Part shown: one piece after another, positions 41,632-51,410 of the stretch
Position numbering within the stretch: the first letter of the stretch is position 1
Layout: every line of letters begins with the position of its first letter
The notes under the pieces: model-generated
What the model was told of the DNA's origin: nothing
Databases searched by the model: none
What the model saw: only the letters and a program-made list of their open reading frames with translations
Translations under genes and position numbers: made by a program
Source: Scatosoma sp048465415
GTDB lineage: Bacteria > Bacillota > Clostridia > Christensenellales > Borkfalkiaceae
Direction: 5' to 3'
Length of the DNA: 64,000 nucleotides
Assembly: GCA_048465415.1 (NCBI GenBank)
Contig: DBFWLO010000022.1
Span: forward strand, 167,365-231,364

Positions 41632-43170
41632 TTACCAATGTAACTGTATGCCGTTTTGCATCAGAAATTCTTGAAAAGAAGCAAGCCGCGCTTTATCGGC
41701 GCGGAGTTCTGCGATCTCCGTCCCGCTTTCGATCGCATACGAGGCCAACAGTCCCGCCGCTTCCCCCACCGTCCATTCCACCGGGTGAAGCCGATAACAG
41801 CCGCCCGTCAAATGCGTGGTGCCGATATTTTTACACGCGGGAATAAGATTGGTCATTCTCACGGGGATCATCGCGCCGAGCGGGATCGTGAATCTCTTGC
41901 TCGGTTTATAGAAAAACGAATGAGTCCTCGTCGTAATATGTAAATCAATGGGGTAGCTTCCTACCCCGACCGAGTCGTAAAAATCGGGATTCCCCGTCGT
42001 AATATCCTGTTCGCGAACGGTATATTTCGCTTTGATACGCCGGCTCTCGCGGACGTAATACATTTTCGTCAATCCGTTTTGCGTTCCCACGGCATCGCCG
42101 CAGGATTTGAAAAACGGGTACCCCGTTCCGCCGTCCGCGCGCGGCGCTTCCGTTTGTAGCCAGTAGAAAAAACATAACGTGAACTGAGCGGCTAGCCGCT
42201 TATTCTCTTCCGCGTTTTCATCGTCGAAAGTATTTCCTAAAAAATAATCGTTCTGCGGCCAGTTCAAAAGAGTAACGTCATATGGCTCGTATCCGTCTTT
42301 GAAGTAAACGGAATTGACGATACGGCGATAGTTATAAAGCCCGAACAATCTCTTTCCGTTTTGGTCATATTCGCCGGGATACATACCGAATCGCTTGGCT
42401 TTTCCCGTCGAAGAGTCCGGCCCGTACATGCTGAAAATGGGATATTTGTCATAGGGCTGAACGAGTTTTTTGAACGTTTCGTATTCCTGCGGTTTCTCGC
42501 CGACATACTCCCCCGTTCTTCTGTTTTCAAAGGCGAGAGTCCAGGTAACGGGCTGCCGGTCGTCCGGGCGATAAAAATCGGCGGCGGACGGTTCTCCCGT
42601 CATTTCGCGGCTTTCCGCGCCCGTAACGTATTCGCACCCACTTTTCGCGATCAGTTCTCCTTCGTCGCTGCCGTCGAGAAAGTATCTGCCCTTGACAAGA
42701 TACTTCTCTCCTTCGACAATCATACGGAGCGCGCGGATCTCGGTTCCCGAAGTATCCGCCGAAAGGAGCTTGCTTTTCAGATAAATTTTTAAATTTCCCT
42801 CTTTCACGTACGGTTCGAGAAGTTCCGTCAGCAATTTCAAAGCCAGTTTCGGCGGATGGGCAAGCCTGCTCACCGTGGAACCGCCCGGACAAAAATATTC
42901 CTTTGTCTTTAACTCGTCGATGATATAAGGATTGGTGCGGTAATAATTTCTCACCTGATTGCGATACTCGCGGTAAGACGCCGTACAGCCCGTTTCCTCG
43001 ATCCAGAGATGCTCGTCGGGCGGCACCGCCTGAGAAGTCAGCTGCCCGCCTATCCAATCGCTTGCTTCAAAAAGCAAAACGGATTTACTCTGCTTTGCCG
43101 CGGAATAAGCCGCCAATGTGCCCCCCAGACTCCCGCCGTATACGACGACGTCGGCAAATAATTCCTTCAT
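41632..43170 (-). CDS. FAD-dependent oxidoreductase (FAD_oxidored family)
   Basis: 512 residues from the ATG at 43170, which overlaps the stop of the ROK gene (ATGA) and has AGGAAC upstream; the longer upstream frame is basic and unconserved. N-terminal FAD-binding Rossmann motif DVVVYGGSLGGTLAAYSAA, then LFEASDWIGGQLTSQ, YFLDGSDEGELIAKSG and, near the C-terminus, CKNIGTTHLTGGCYRLHPVEWTVGEAAG, all typical of the FAD_oxidored (PF12831) group. Members in glycan loci are thought to act on sugars or cyclitols; the true substrate is not deducible. Cytoplasmic. Last gene of the operon. Confidence 0.9.
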   Translation of the reverse strand: MKELFADVVVYGGSLGGTLAAYSAAKQSKSVLLFEASDWIGGQLTSQAVPPDEHLWIEETGCTASYREYRNQVRNYYRTNPYIIDELKTKEYFCPGGSTVSRLAHPPKLALKLLTELLEPYVKEGNLKIYLKSKLLSADTSGTEIRALRMIVEGEKYLVKGRYFLDGSDEGELIAKSGCEYVTGAESREMTGEPSAADFYRPDDRQPVTWTLAFENRRTGEYVGEKPQEYETFKKLVQPYDKYPIFSMYGPDSSTGKAKRFGMYPGEYDQNGKRLFGLYNYRRIVNSVYFKDGYEPYDVTLLNWPQNDYFLGNTFDDENAEENKRLAAQFTLCFFYWLQTEAPRADGGTGYPFFKSCGDAVGTQNGLTKMYYVRESRRIKAKYTVREQDITTGNPDFYDSVGVGSYPIDLHITTRTHSFFYKPSKRFTIPLGAMIPVRMTNLIPACKNIGTTHLTGGCYRLHPVEWTVGEAAGLLASYAIESGTEIAELRADKARLASFQEFLMQNGIQLHW

Positions 43171-44018
43171 AACCGTTCCTCTCCGAAATAATAGGCGCCG
43201 AGCATTCCCGCATTGTTTCCCGCTTTTGCGCGGCGGATATCGTATCCGAGCGAAGCGGTGAACGCCCCGAACGATTCTCCCATACCGTCGACGACTCCGC
43301 CGCCGAGAATACATACTTCGAAAGGCGCAACGAAGGAGATTCTATCTAAGGTGATTTTCAAATATTCTTTCAGCCGCCCTACAAGCTCGATCGCGGCGGC
43401 GTTCCTCCGTTCGTATTCCGCAAAAAGTCGATCCTTTTCAATCCCTGCCGCCAATGCGAAACGGTTGATGGCTCTGCCGGAAAGATATTGTTCCGCGCAG
43501 CCGAATTTGCCGCAATTACATTTTTTTCCGTCGGGAACGATGGAAATATGCCCGAACAAAGCGAAATCATTCTTCTCGTCCGCTTTTAGACTTCCGTTCA
43601 CCGCGTACGCGCCGCCTACCCCCGAGCCGAACGTCAACATGACGACGCGCTTGCTCGCATAGCTTTTATCGAGCGCGATCTCGCCCAGTAAAGCCGCGAA
43701 GCCGTCGTTCAAAGCCACGGCCGGCAGAGCGTAAGTTTCTTTCACCCAGGCGCAAATATCGAAACCGGCATATCCCGGGAGATTATCCGTCGCATACGTC
43801 ACGACTCCCCTGTCGCTGTCGATTTTTCCCGCGGAGGAAACGCATATAGCGGAAACGGTCGGACAAATCAGTTTATCGATCGATTCTTTCAAGGAAGCCA
43901 CCACGCCGGAACAGCCGGCCGAAACGTTGGTCGGCGTAATTGCCGCTTGGAGAATCTCATAGTTCTCCACCAGTCCGCTTTTGACGTTGGTGGCGCCTAA
44001 ATCCACGCAAAGTTTCAT
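43167..44018 (-). CDS. ROK-family sugar kinase
   Basis: 283 residues. N-terminal phosphate-binding motif LCVDLGATNVKSGLV. Sugar-binding Asp in VALNDGFAALLGE, TFGSGVGGAYAVNG, FGHISIVPDGKKCNC with the zinc-binding set CNCGKFGCAEQYLSGRAI (His plus three Cys), and ILGGGVVDGMG. No helix-turn-helix, so a kinase rather than a ROK repressor. With nanE in the same operon, N-acetylmannosamine is an attractive substrate (NanK role), but glucose or GlcNAc kinases look alike. Overlaps the FAD gene by four bases and follows the permease gene by 15 nt. Confidence 0.92.
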   Translation of the reverse strand: MKLCVDLGATNVKSGLVENYEILQAAITPTNVSAGCSGVVASLKESIDKLICPTVSAICVSSAGKIDSDRGVVTYATDNLPGYAGFDICAWVKETYALPAVALNDGFAALLGEIALDKSYASKRVVMLTFGSGVGGAYAVNGSLKADEKNDFALFGHISIVPDGKKCNCGKFGCAEQYLSGRAINRFALAAGIEKDRLFAEYERRNAAAIELVGRLKEYLKITLDRISFVAPFEVCILGGGVVDGMGESFGAFTASLGYDIRRAKAGNNAGMLGAYYFGEERL

Positions 44019-44033
44019 TCCGCCCGTCCTTTA

Positions 44034-44900
44034 TCAGCCTTTGACGCTTCCCACGGTGAGTCCGCGCACAAAAAATTTCAGCACGAACGGGTATACGCAG
44101 ACGATGGGAAGAATACTGATGATGATCATCGCCGAATCGATAAATTCTTTCTGCTGATATAATCTCTGATCGCCCAAAATATCGGGCACGGAATTGATCC
44201 GGTTCAAAATAAACATCGCGAGGGGATAATATTGTTCCGCGTTGATCAGGTAAATCAGAGCGTTGAAATAGTTGTTCCAATAAGATACCGCCGTGAACAG
44301 CGCGACGCTGGCGATGGACGGTATGGAAATGGGCAGAAGAATCGCCGCGAGAATACGCGCGCTGCTCGCGCCGTCGATACGGGCGGATTCCTCTATTTCT
44401 GCCGGGATCCCCTCCAAGCCGTTTTTCAAAAGGATCAGGTTATAGACCTGGACGAGAGACGGAAAGACGAGCGCGGCGGGAGTGTTGAGCAGACCGACCA
44501 TTTTCATCACGAAGAAGTTGGGCACCAGCCCGCCCGAAAACAGCATGACGATCATAAAGAAAATCATAAAGACTTTACGAAAAGGCAGATCTTTTTTACT
44601 GAGCGGGTACGCCGCCATGAACATGAACGCCACGGACAGAAACGTTCCGATCGTCGTCACGCCCACGGACACGCCGAAGGCGCGGAAATAAGCCGCGTTG
44701 GCGAATACCTGCCTGAAATTGAAGCCCGTGAATCCCTGCGGCAGGACGACGACCGTCTTACCGTAGGTGGAGAACGCTTTGGAAATGACGTTGAAGAAAG
44801 GAACGAGACAACAAAGCGCGATGATCGCAAGAAGCACGTAATTGACGATCGTCAATCCGATATCTTCGTGCGTATGTACTTTCTTTTCCGTACTGCGCAT
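44034..44900 (-). CDS. Sugar ABC transporter permease, LplC type
   Basis: 288 residues, six membrane helices. EAA loop GIPAEIEESARIDGASSARILAAILLPISIPSIASVALF near residues 160-200 and the terminal KFFVRGLTVGSVKG, which is the standard C-terminus of LplC/YtcP proteins. Starts one base after the stop of the LplB-type gene. Imports a di- or oligosaccharide with the binding protein at 45824-47377; no ATPase gene in the window. Confidence 0.95.
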   Translation of the reverse strand: MRSTEKKVHTHEDIGLTIVNYVLLAIIALCCLVPFFNVISKAFSTYGKTVVVLPQGFTGFNFRQVFANAAYFRAFGVSVGVTTIGTFLSVAFMFMAAYPLSKKDLPFRKVFMIFFMIVMLFSGGLVPNFFVMKMVGLLNTPAALVFPSLVQVYNLILLKNGLEGIPAEIEESARIDGASSARILAAILLPISIPSIASVALFTAVSYWNNYFNALIYLINAEQYYPLAMFILNRINSVPDILGDQRLYQQKEFIDSAMIIISILPIVCVYPFVLKFFVRGLTVGSVKG

Positions 44901-44901
44901 A

Positions 44902-45819
44902 TTACCAGATTCCCTCCTCGGTTACTTTTTTGGAAATGGAATTTGCCGAAACGATCAGAACGAGCGAAATGACGCCGTTGAACAGCCCCACCGCGGTGGA
45001 CAGTCCGTAATCGCCCGCGTTCTCCCCGAGACTGATCCGGTAAATATACGTGCCGATAATCTCTCCCGTTTCCCGCGTCGTCGACGAGATCATGGTATAC
45101 ACCTGCTCGAAGCCCGCCTCCATCAGATAGCCGAGACGGATAATCAGCATGACGATAATCGTCGAAACGATCATGGGAATGGTAACATGGAAAACCTGCT
45201 GCATTTTCCCCGCGCCGTCCAGTCTCGCCGCTTCGTAAAGACTGTTGTCGATCGCCATAATCGCGGCGATATAGACAATGGAACTGTACCCTATTTCTTT
45301 CCAGCCCGAGAGCGCGACGACCAGCCAACGGAAAATTCCCGGCTCGGCAAACCAGTGGTAACTGATGCCGAGCAAATTGTTGACGGGCCCGTTCACGGCG
45401 AGCAGGTTCTTGAAAATACCCGTAATGACCACCCAGGACAAAAAGTGCGGCAGGAATACCATACTTTGCACGAATGTGGAAAAGCTCTTGTTTTTCACTT
45501 CCGCGATCATCACCGCCAAAATGACGGGAAGGGGGAAGAGAATGACGATTTTCATAACGCTGATGATCAGCGTGTTGACGATGTATTTATAAATATCGCG
45601 GTCGCTGAAAATCTTGGCGAAATGCTCCGTCGTCCAATTTGCGTGAGAAAACGCTTCAAACACGTTGGAGTAACGAATAAAGTTGATTTTATCCTTGAAG
45701 GCAATCAGAAGTCCCACCATCGGCAGATAGGAAAATACCAGAGCCAGAAGTACGGCGGGCAGAAGGAACGGATACATTCCCCTGTATTTTTTTAATTGCT
45801 TTTTGGTGTATTCCTTCAT
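44902..45819 (-). CDS. Sugar ABC transporter permease, LplB type
   Basis: 305 residues, six membrane helices. N-terminal YRGMYPFLLPAVLLALVFSYLPMVGLLIAFK is the LplB signature, and the EAA loop is NSLYEAARLDGAGKMQQVFHVTIPMIVSTI (near 210-235). Four bases after the binding-protein stop. Coupled to the LplC-type permease. Confidence 0.95.
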   Translation of the reverse strand: MKEYTKKQLKKYRGMYPFLLPAVLLALVFSYLPMVGLLIAFKDKINFIRYSNVFEAFSHANWTTEHFAKIFSDRDIYKYIVNTLIISVMKIVILFPLPVILAVMIAEVKNKSFSTFVQSMVFLPHFLSWVVITGIFKNLLAVNGPVNNLLGISYHWFAEPGIFRWLVVALSGWKEIGYSSIVYIAAIMAIDNSLYEAARLDGAGKMQQVFHVTIPMIVSTIIVMLIIRLGYLMEAGFEQVYTMISSTTRETGEIIGTYIYRISLGENAGDYGLSTAVGLFNGVISLVLIVSANSISKKVTEEGIW

Positions 45820-45823
45820 ACGA

Positions 45824-47377
45824 TTATTTTCCGTAGTACCAGTTATTGATTGCCGAAGTAGCCTGCGTGCCGCCGTCGGCGTTGAACTTATTCAGATAGT
45901 CCTTGTATTTGGACGAGCCGCCGTCCGATTTAATCATGATGAAGAACTGATCCTGCGCGTAAAGCTCTATTTTTCCGCGCACCGACGCATACTCCGCGAT
46001 GGGCGGGGCAAAATCGGTAATATTGTAAACGCCGACGTCGTCCGCGTCTTCCATCAGGATCGACCAGGCGCGATATAATTCCGGCTGTTTCTTCACCCGT
46101 GCGAGCCAGTACTGCGTGTATACCTTTTCGTTGCTTCCCGTGAGGAAATAGCTCGCCGTGTCCTTTTCGGAAAAGTGTTCGGAAATGGGCGCATATCCCG
46201 TCGACTCGTTATATGTCCAGTGATAGTTTTCGTCGCCGATCACGATCGAACGGAAATTGTGCGTTTCGTCCGTGTCCGTCAGTTTGGAGTTAATCCAGTC
46301 AATGACGTAGCCCGCGTTCTCCGCCATATAGAAGGGGATCGCCGTGATATAGGTATAGCCGCTGTTGCGGTACACTTTATAATCGCCGTCCGCGTTTTGC
46401 AGGGAACGGAGATAGCCGAGCGTCTCTTCCTGCGTGGAAGCCGCCTGCGTCGAGGTGATGATCCCGTTGGATTGAAGCCCCGTTACGACTGCGGAAACGC
46501 TCCATATAGAAGTGGCCACGGCGCCCGCTTTGCCGGAAGAAAATTTCTGGATCGCGTCCGCCGATTTCTGCGTGGAGATCTCGGCGTCGATCAGACCTTC
46601 TTTATACAGCTGCGCCATATAATCGATATAATCGCCGTACCCGGGCGCGTCCATATAATAGCGGACTTCTTTTTTGCCGTTCACCGTATATTCCTGCCAT
46701 TCGCTATAAATGCCGAACGCGGAGGAAACCGCGTATACGAGCGGCGTATACATATCGAAAGTGAGCGGAATGATATTTTTGGAAGTCTTGATCGCCGAAA
46801 GAACAGTATGAAGTTCCTCTTTCGTCGTGGGGAGGGACAGATTGAGTTCGTCGAGAATATCCTGCCTGAAAATGACGGGATTTTCGATATTGTCGCTGGA
46901 AGCGCGTTCGGGAATCCCGTAAATCTTGCCGTTTACCCGCACCACGTCCCACGACTCTTCCGCGATCACGTCTTTTAGAACGGGACCGAACTTATCTATC
47001 ACTTCGTCCAGAGGGAGCAGCACGTCGTCCGCAATCAAGTCGGCAAACTGCGCCGTCGTCAGCTTCATCGCGTTGTACGGCGTATGGTCTATCATTCTGG
47101 TGTTTAAGGAAGAAGAGGCATCCGCCGCGGGGAGCTGGGAATACGTGACTTTATATCCCGTCAGCTCTTCGACGACTTTCGCGTTCGCGTCCGCGTTCAC
47201 TTCCTCGATCGTATAGCCCGAATTAGGCATCAGTACGCTCAGATCTATTTTCTTCGTGAGATCGATGTTCATGTTCACGCCCAGATCCTCGTTTTTGTCG
47301 CCGCAACTTGCCATTCCGCCGACGACAAACGTGACCGCCGCCAATACACCGAGTAATTTCATTGCGAATTTCTTCAT
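45824..47377 (-). CDS. Extracellular sugar-binding lipoprotein, LplA type
   Basis: 517 residues with lipobox (GMASCGD). Mature part: KIDLSVLMPNSGYTIEEVNADANAKVVEELTGYKV, the LplA/YtcQ-like start; VNGKIYGIPERASSDNIENPVIFRQDILDELNLSLPTT is the characteristic hinge region (about 150-187). The larger size and the LplB/C-type permeases place it in the CUT1 branch for complex oligosaccharides. Its ATG overlaps the stop of the phosphodiester glycosidase gene (ATGA). Confidence 0.93.
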   Translation of the reverse strand: MKKFAMKLLGVLAAVTFVVGGMASCGDKNEDLGVNMNIDLTKKIDLSVLMPNSGYTIEEVNADANAKVVEELTGYKVTYSQLPAADASSSLNTRMIDHTPYNAMKLTTAQFADLIADDVLLPLDEVIDKFGPVLKDVIAEESWDVVRVNGKIYGIPERASSDNIENPVIFRQDILDELNLSLPTTKEELHTVLSAIKTSKNIIPLTFDMYTPLVYAVSSAFGIYSEWQEYTVNGKKEVRYYMDAPGYGDYIDYMAQLYKEGLIDAEISTQKSADAIQKFSSGKAGAVATSIWSVSAVVTGLQSNGIITSTQAASTQEETLGYLRSLQNADGDYKVYRNSGYTYITAIPFYMAENAGYVIDWINSKLTDTDETHNFRSIVIGDENYHWTYNESTGYAPISEHFSEKDTASYFLTGSNEKVYTQYWLARVKKQPELYRAWSILMEDADDVGVYNITDFAPPIAEYASVRGKIELYAQDQFFIMIKSDGGSSKYKDYLNKFNADGGTQATSAINNWYYGK

Positions 47378-48780
47378 AAATTGCCCCCATTCTTCTTTTT
47401 ACCGACCAGATATAACGTAAACGTGCCCGCCGCAAACAGCCATGCGCCGCCTATAACCGAACCGCAGCCCTTTTTCGTCTTTCCCGAATTTTTTCCGCTC
47501 TGCGAATTTTCTTCGCCGCCCGTACCGGTTCCGCCCGTGCTCTCGCTCGTACTGTCGTCCGGTGGCGGAGTCTCTTTCTCTTTTTCGACGAGCAGCACGG
47601 CGTTGCTCACTTTCCTCTCCCTGCCGTCGGAAGGTCGGTTGCAAAGCGTAAGTCCTTTGCCGTCGTTAAAATCGAACAGGAATACGGACGAGCCGCCGCC
47701 GTCGAGTTCGAGCGCGTATTTTGCGCCCAGCTGCTTCGCCGTCTGCGCTTCTTTATCGACCGTGCAGCCGACGCTGTACCCGGCTTGCCGTCCGTCCAGA
47801 ACGCCTAAAAACATCGTTCCGTCCTCTTTCACGCCGAGGAAAGTACGCGGCGCGTTGCCGTTGCCGTCGTTGTCGGTATGGCAGTTCGTATTGACGACGC
47901 CGTCGTTTACGAGAATGTCGTAGCCGCCGACGACGTACCTCATATTTTTAAACGCGCCCGCCGGCTTTTGCACGAGACGGATCTCCGTGCCGTAAGCGAT
48001 CGTATCGTAGAGAAAGCGCGAGATCTCGTTTTCACCCTTGACGACGAGGGCGAACTCCCCGCTTGCGAGCGTCAGCGATTTATCGTCCGTGACCGTTCCC
48101 TCGCTCATACGCGTCGCCGTGCCGGAAGTCGGGAATTGCAGGACGTTGGGATCGTCCGTGCGGACTTTGTATTTGCAGGCGTCTTCCACCGTCACGCCGC
48201 TTGCCGAAGTATACACGGCGACTTCGCCGTCGGCAGGAGCCTGGTTGATCTTATCTATTTCGTAATAGACAGGTCCGGCGGCAGAAGAAATTTCCACAAA
48301 CTTTTCCGTTTCCGTCATTCTGCCGACGACCGTGTTGCCTTTGTTGTCGAATCCCAGGCAATGCTTGGAAGCAAAACTCCCGATCGTGTAGACGACGCCC
48401 TCGATGACCAGGCTTTCCATATTCTGCCCCGAAGTCAGATCGAAATAATCGCCGTTGGTCGCCAGCATTACCTTTTTGCCGGTGGAACGTTCGTAATCCG
48501 CCGCAATATCGCTGACGCTCGTGCGGGCGGCCTTTCCGTCGGTGCCCCGGACGTTATGTATGACGAACTCATAATCGTCTTTCGCCGCAGGGTTGTATTC
48601 GCCGTAAAAAAGAACCTGCTTCCCGCCGTCCGTGTATTCAAATTTTTTGTAAACTATCCCGTTTACGGTCTTTTCTTCCGACGGAGCCGCAAACGTTTCC
48701 GCATTTGCCGCCAGTGCCGTCAGAGGAACAACCAAAGCAACCGCTACGGAAAGAATCGATATCCATAATCTTTTCCGCAT
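47374..48780 (-). CDS. Surface-anchored phosphodiester glycosidase (NAGPA domain)
   Basis: 468 residues. Signal peptide about 1-27. The NAGPA/phosphodiester-glycosidase domain spans about 75-395: KKVMLATNGDYFDLTSGQN, MRYVVGGYDILVNDGVV, PRTFLGVKEDGTMFLGVLDGRQAGYS and AKYALELDGGGSSVFLF, matching the mammalian uncovering enzyme and bacterial YngK-type homologues. A Ser/Thr/Gly/Pro-rich spacer (about 405-435) leads to KKGCGSVIGG, a hydrophobic helix and a Lys tail, the same anchor type as in both giant GH3 proteins. It likely removes a phospho-linked sugar cap at the cell surface. GAGGAGG precedes the ATG; the 134-nt leader contains an inverted repeat but no gene. Confidence 0.88.
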   Translation of the reverse strand: MRKRLWISILSVAVALVVPLTALAANAETFAAPSEEKTVNGIVYKKFEYTDGGKQVLFYGEYNPAAKDDYEFVIHNVRGTDGKAARTSVSDIAADYERSTGKKVMLATNGDYFDLTSGQNMESLVIEGVVYTIGSFASKHCLGFDNKGNTVVGRMTETEKFVEISSAAGPVYYEIDKINQAPADGEVAVYTSASGVTVEDACKYKVRTDDPNVLQFPTSGTATRMSEGTVTDDKSLTLASGEFALVVKGENEISRFLYDTIAYGTEIRLVQKPAGAFKNMRYVVGGYDILVNDGVVNTNCHTDNDGNGNAPRTFLGVKEDGTMFLGVLDGRQAGYSVGCTVDKEAQTAKQLGAKYALELDGGGSSVFLFDFNDGKGLTLCNRPSDGRERKVSNAVLLVEKEKETPPPDDSTSESTGGTGTGGEENSQSGKNSGKTKKGCGSVIGGAWLFAAGTFTLYLVGKKKNGGNL

Positions 48781-48914
48781 TGCCTCCTCCTCGTTTTTAT
48801 TTCTTGTAAATCCTGAAACCCACGCCGAATCCGTCTTATACGGGAGCCGGCGGTTCTCCGCTTTTCGGGACGGAAATCCGCCTGTCTCTCATAACTTACG
48901 TTTCAGTTCCGTTC

Positions 48915-51335
48915 TCAGGCGATCGTGACCTGCTTTCCCACATCGCGCAGGTTATCTATCGCCCACTTACGCGCAGCGTTCGTCCCGGAGTTGGGGATAA
49001 CCAGCAACGTTTCCCCTTCCTGCAAGGAGTCAAACGCTTGGGTGAGATATCCCGCGGAAGTGCACTTCGTCTCATCGGTAATACCTTCCGTATGATCCGC
49101 GTCGCGGTATCTGCCGTTGGCGCCGTCGTATACGCGCACGATCTTGCCCGTTGCGTCGAGGACGATCGCTTCGCCGTAGCCGTTGGCGTTGAAGCCGCCC
49201 TCGTAGCCGAACGTATACACGGCGATCATATTGTCTTCCCACGCCACTTTCGTATCGATCATGATCTTGAAGCTCTTGCTTACCGTGCCCGCCGTGACCG
49301 TTCTGTCATTGAGAACGACGCCGGAGATCGTTACTTGCGCACCAATGGTACGAAGGTTGGACGTTGCCCAGCCGCGCGCAACGTTCGGCGCCGCGTTGGG
49401 TACGACGAGCAGCGTTTCCCCTTCCCGCAAGGAGGCAAAGCCTTCGTTGAGATATCCCGCAGAAGTACACTTCGTCGCATCGACGATACCGTCTTTATTG
49501 TCCGCGTCGCGGTATCTGCCGTTGGCGCCGTCGTATACGCGCACAATCTTGCCCGCCGTGTCGAGGACGATCGCTTCGCCGTAACCGTTGGCGTTGAACC
49601 CGCCTGTATAACCGAACGTATAAACGGCAAGCATGTTGTCCGTCCACGTTACTTTCGTATCTCTGACCACTTTCAGCGTAGTGGAAGCGGCGCCCGCCGT
49701 AATTATTTTAGAGCCGAACATATAATTCCCGATCGTCATTACCTCGCCGATATTTCTGTTGCCGAGGAAGAAGGTATAAGTTGCGTTATTGTTGAGACTG
49801 TATCTGGGAGCGATCACCAGCGTTTCGCCTTCGGTCAGGGAAGCGAACGCCTTGCTGATATAGTTGGACTGGGTAAGCCCGAGTTCCGTCGGCTGAGAGC
49901 CCTTATCATTCTCCGCGTCGTAATACTTCGCGTTAGCGCCGTCGTAAATACGTACGATCGCACCCGTCGACTCGTTGACGACGAACGCCTGGCCGTATTT
50001 GTCGTCGACGATTTCGCCCGTATATTCCTTCGTATAGATGACCAGATCCACCGCTTTGTAATCGGCTTCGGCAAGCGCCGTATTCTGTCTGATGACGATA
50101 TCTTTGACGGAAATGGTCTTGTCTCCGATCGTGACGTCGGTTACATTCCCCGCCACTTCGACCGTACGGGTAAACGTGGTCTTGTTTCCCTTCGCGTCGG
50201 ATACTTCGAGGGTAAACGCATACGTGCCCTCCGTATCGGCATTATATCCGCCGTCCGACACGATGGCGGGCGTGAATCCCGTTTTGATATCGTCCGCGGG
50301 ATCGAAAGTACCGTTGTCGTCGGTGATCGTTATTCCGGCCAGTACGCTCGCTTTGGCGTCGGCCAGGGAAGTGCCCTGCGCCAGCGTGATTTTGGAGGGA
50401 GGAGTGACCGTAGGGCCTTTATCGACGTAATTCGTGAGATATTCCGTCGGTTTGTCTTCCCAATAGAGCCGGACGGACACGCCGTACTGATAGATTACGT
50501 TTTTATTGATGAACGATCTGCCGTCGTAATCAAAGCCTTCGCCCATCATGCCCGTCGTCACGACGACCGCGTAGCCCTTTGCGGGGATCTGCATATACCG
50601 GAACGTCGCCGTCGCCACGGAATATTCCGCGCCGTTATAAGTGAAATTTTTCACGGTCGAGCCGACTCGCTGCGGGTTTTCGGCGTTCATGAGGTAGCCG
50701 TTGGCACCGTCTCTGCCCTCGATCACCGTGCCGTGTTCGTCGACGATCGCCGCTTCTCCGCCGCCGCCCGGAATATCCAGAACGATCGTGCTTTCCGTCG
50801 AGTTATAGAACACGCCCTTCATATACGTCTCGTAAGTTTTATTTTCCGTGAGCGAATAAAAGAGATCATGTGCGAATTTGAGCTCCGTGCCGCCCGTCCA
50901 TTTCGTGTCGAGCGCCTTTTCCGCTTGGAGAACGAGGCTCGCGGGAGGCTGGACGACTTTCACTTTTCTCGTCGCCGTACCGCTCTTGCCCTTAGAATTG
51001 GTCGCCTTATAGGTGATCGTGTATTCGCCGATCACGTCTACGTCGAAATTATCGTCGCTCTCGATCGTGGCGGTCAACCCCGTATCGTACTCGTCCGTCA
51101 CACTCACGCCGTAAAGGAGATTGTATTCTTCTTCCGGCGTGCCCTGCGTGATCTCGATCTCCGCGGGCGTCGCCGTCACGACCGGCGCGGAAAATTCCGC
51201 GGGCTGAGACGCCGAACCGCTTTCCTTCGGATCGGAACCGGACGAGGCGACGTCCGTTCCGCACGAAGTCAGTCCCGTACACGCGGCCATCGTCACCGCC
51301 AGCACAGCCAACACCAATTTGCTCTTTCTCATCAT
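48915..51335 (-). CDS. Large lipoprotein with Ig-like domains and tandem repeat modules
   Basis: 806 residues from the ATG at 51335 (GGAGGAAACA upstream). Lipobox GLTSCG. Residues about 45-130 and 315-400 are DUF5011/HYR-like Ig domains (TPAEIEITQGTPEEEYNLLY; SDAKGNKTTFTRTVEV). Three copies of a module of about 120-135 residues follow, each with Y-G-x-A-x-V-x-(D/E)-x-x-G-x-I-V-R-(V/I)-Y-D-G-A-N and L-x-E-G-E-T-L-(L/V)-(V/I)-x-P. The last two are nearly identical even at DNA level, which points to recent duplication. A more distant copy lies around residues 150-290. No catalytic motif seen. Probably a surface glycan-binding or scaffold protein of the glycan operon. Confidence 0.75.
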   Translation of the reverse strand: MMRKSKLVLAVLAVTMAACTGLTSCGTDVASSGSDPKESGSASQPAEFSAPVVTATPAEIEITQGTPEEEYNLLYGVSVTDEYDTGLTATIESDDNFDVDVIGEYTITYKATNSKGKSGTATRKVKVVQPPASLVLQAEKALDTKWTGGTELKFAHDLFYSLTENKTYETYMKGVFYNSTESTIVLDIPGGGGEAAIVDEHGTVIEGRDGANGYLMNAENPQRVGSTVKNFTYNGAEYSVATATFRYMQIPAKGYAVVVTTGMMGEGFDYDGRSFINKNVIYQYGVSVRLYWEDKPTEYLTNYVDKGPTVTPPSKITLAQGTSLADAKASVLAGITITDDNGTFDPADDIKTGFTPAIVSDGGYNADTEGTYAFTLEVSDAKGNKTTFTRTVEVAGNVTDVTIGDKTISVKDIVIRQNTALAEADYKAVDLVIYTKEYTGEIVDDKYGQAFVVNESTGAIVRIYDGANAKYYDAENDKGSQPTELGLTQSNYISKAFASLTEGETLVIAPRYSLNNNATYTFFLGNRNIGEVMTIGNYMFGSKIITAGAASTTLKVVRDTKVTWTDNMLAVYTFGYTGGFNANGYGEAIVLDTAGKIVRVYDGANGRYRDADNKDGIVDATKCTSAGYLNEGFASLREGETLLVVPNAAPNVARGWATSNLRTIGAQVTISGVVLNDRTVTAGTVSKSFKIMIDTKVAWEDNMIAVYTFGYEGGFNANGYGEAIVLDATGKIVRVYDGANGRYRDADHTEGITDETKCTSAGYLTQAFDSLQEGETLLVIPNSGTNAARKWAIDNLRDVGKQVTIA
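49096..49200 (+). repeat. Direct DNA repeat within the lipoprotein gene, copy A
   Basis: About 105 bases nearly identical to 49501-49605 (405 bp offset), encoding the core of the last repeat module. Only a handful of differences, mostly synonymous. Confidence 0.85.
49501..49605 (+). repeat. Direct DNA repeat within the lipoprotein gene, copy B
   Basis: Partner of 49096-49200. The near-identity makes copy-number change by recombination possible. Confidence 0.85.
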
Positions 51336-51410
51336 TGTTTCCTCCGTCATTTTTAATGATTATCGCAACAGTTTCCCTGTTAACAACTTTTGTAATTTCC
51401 CTTTAAGACC

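Noticed and set aside
49038..51356. 772-codon open frame on the plus strand
   Set aside because: Antisense to the repeat lipoprotein, which has a lipobox, a ribosome site and repeat modules; the antisense copy merely mirrors the repeats.
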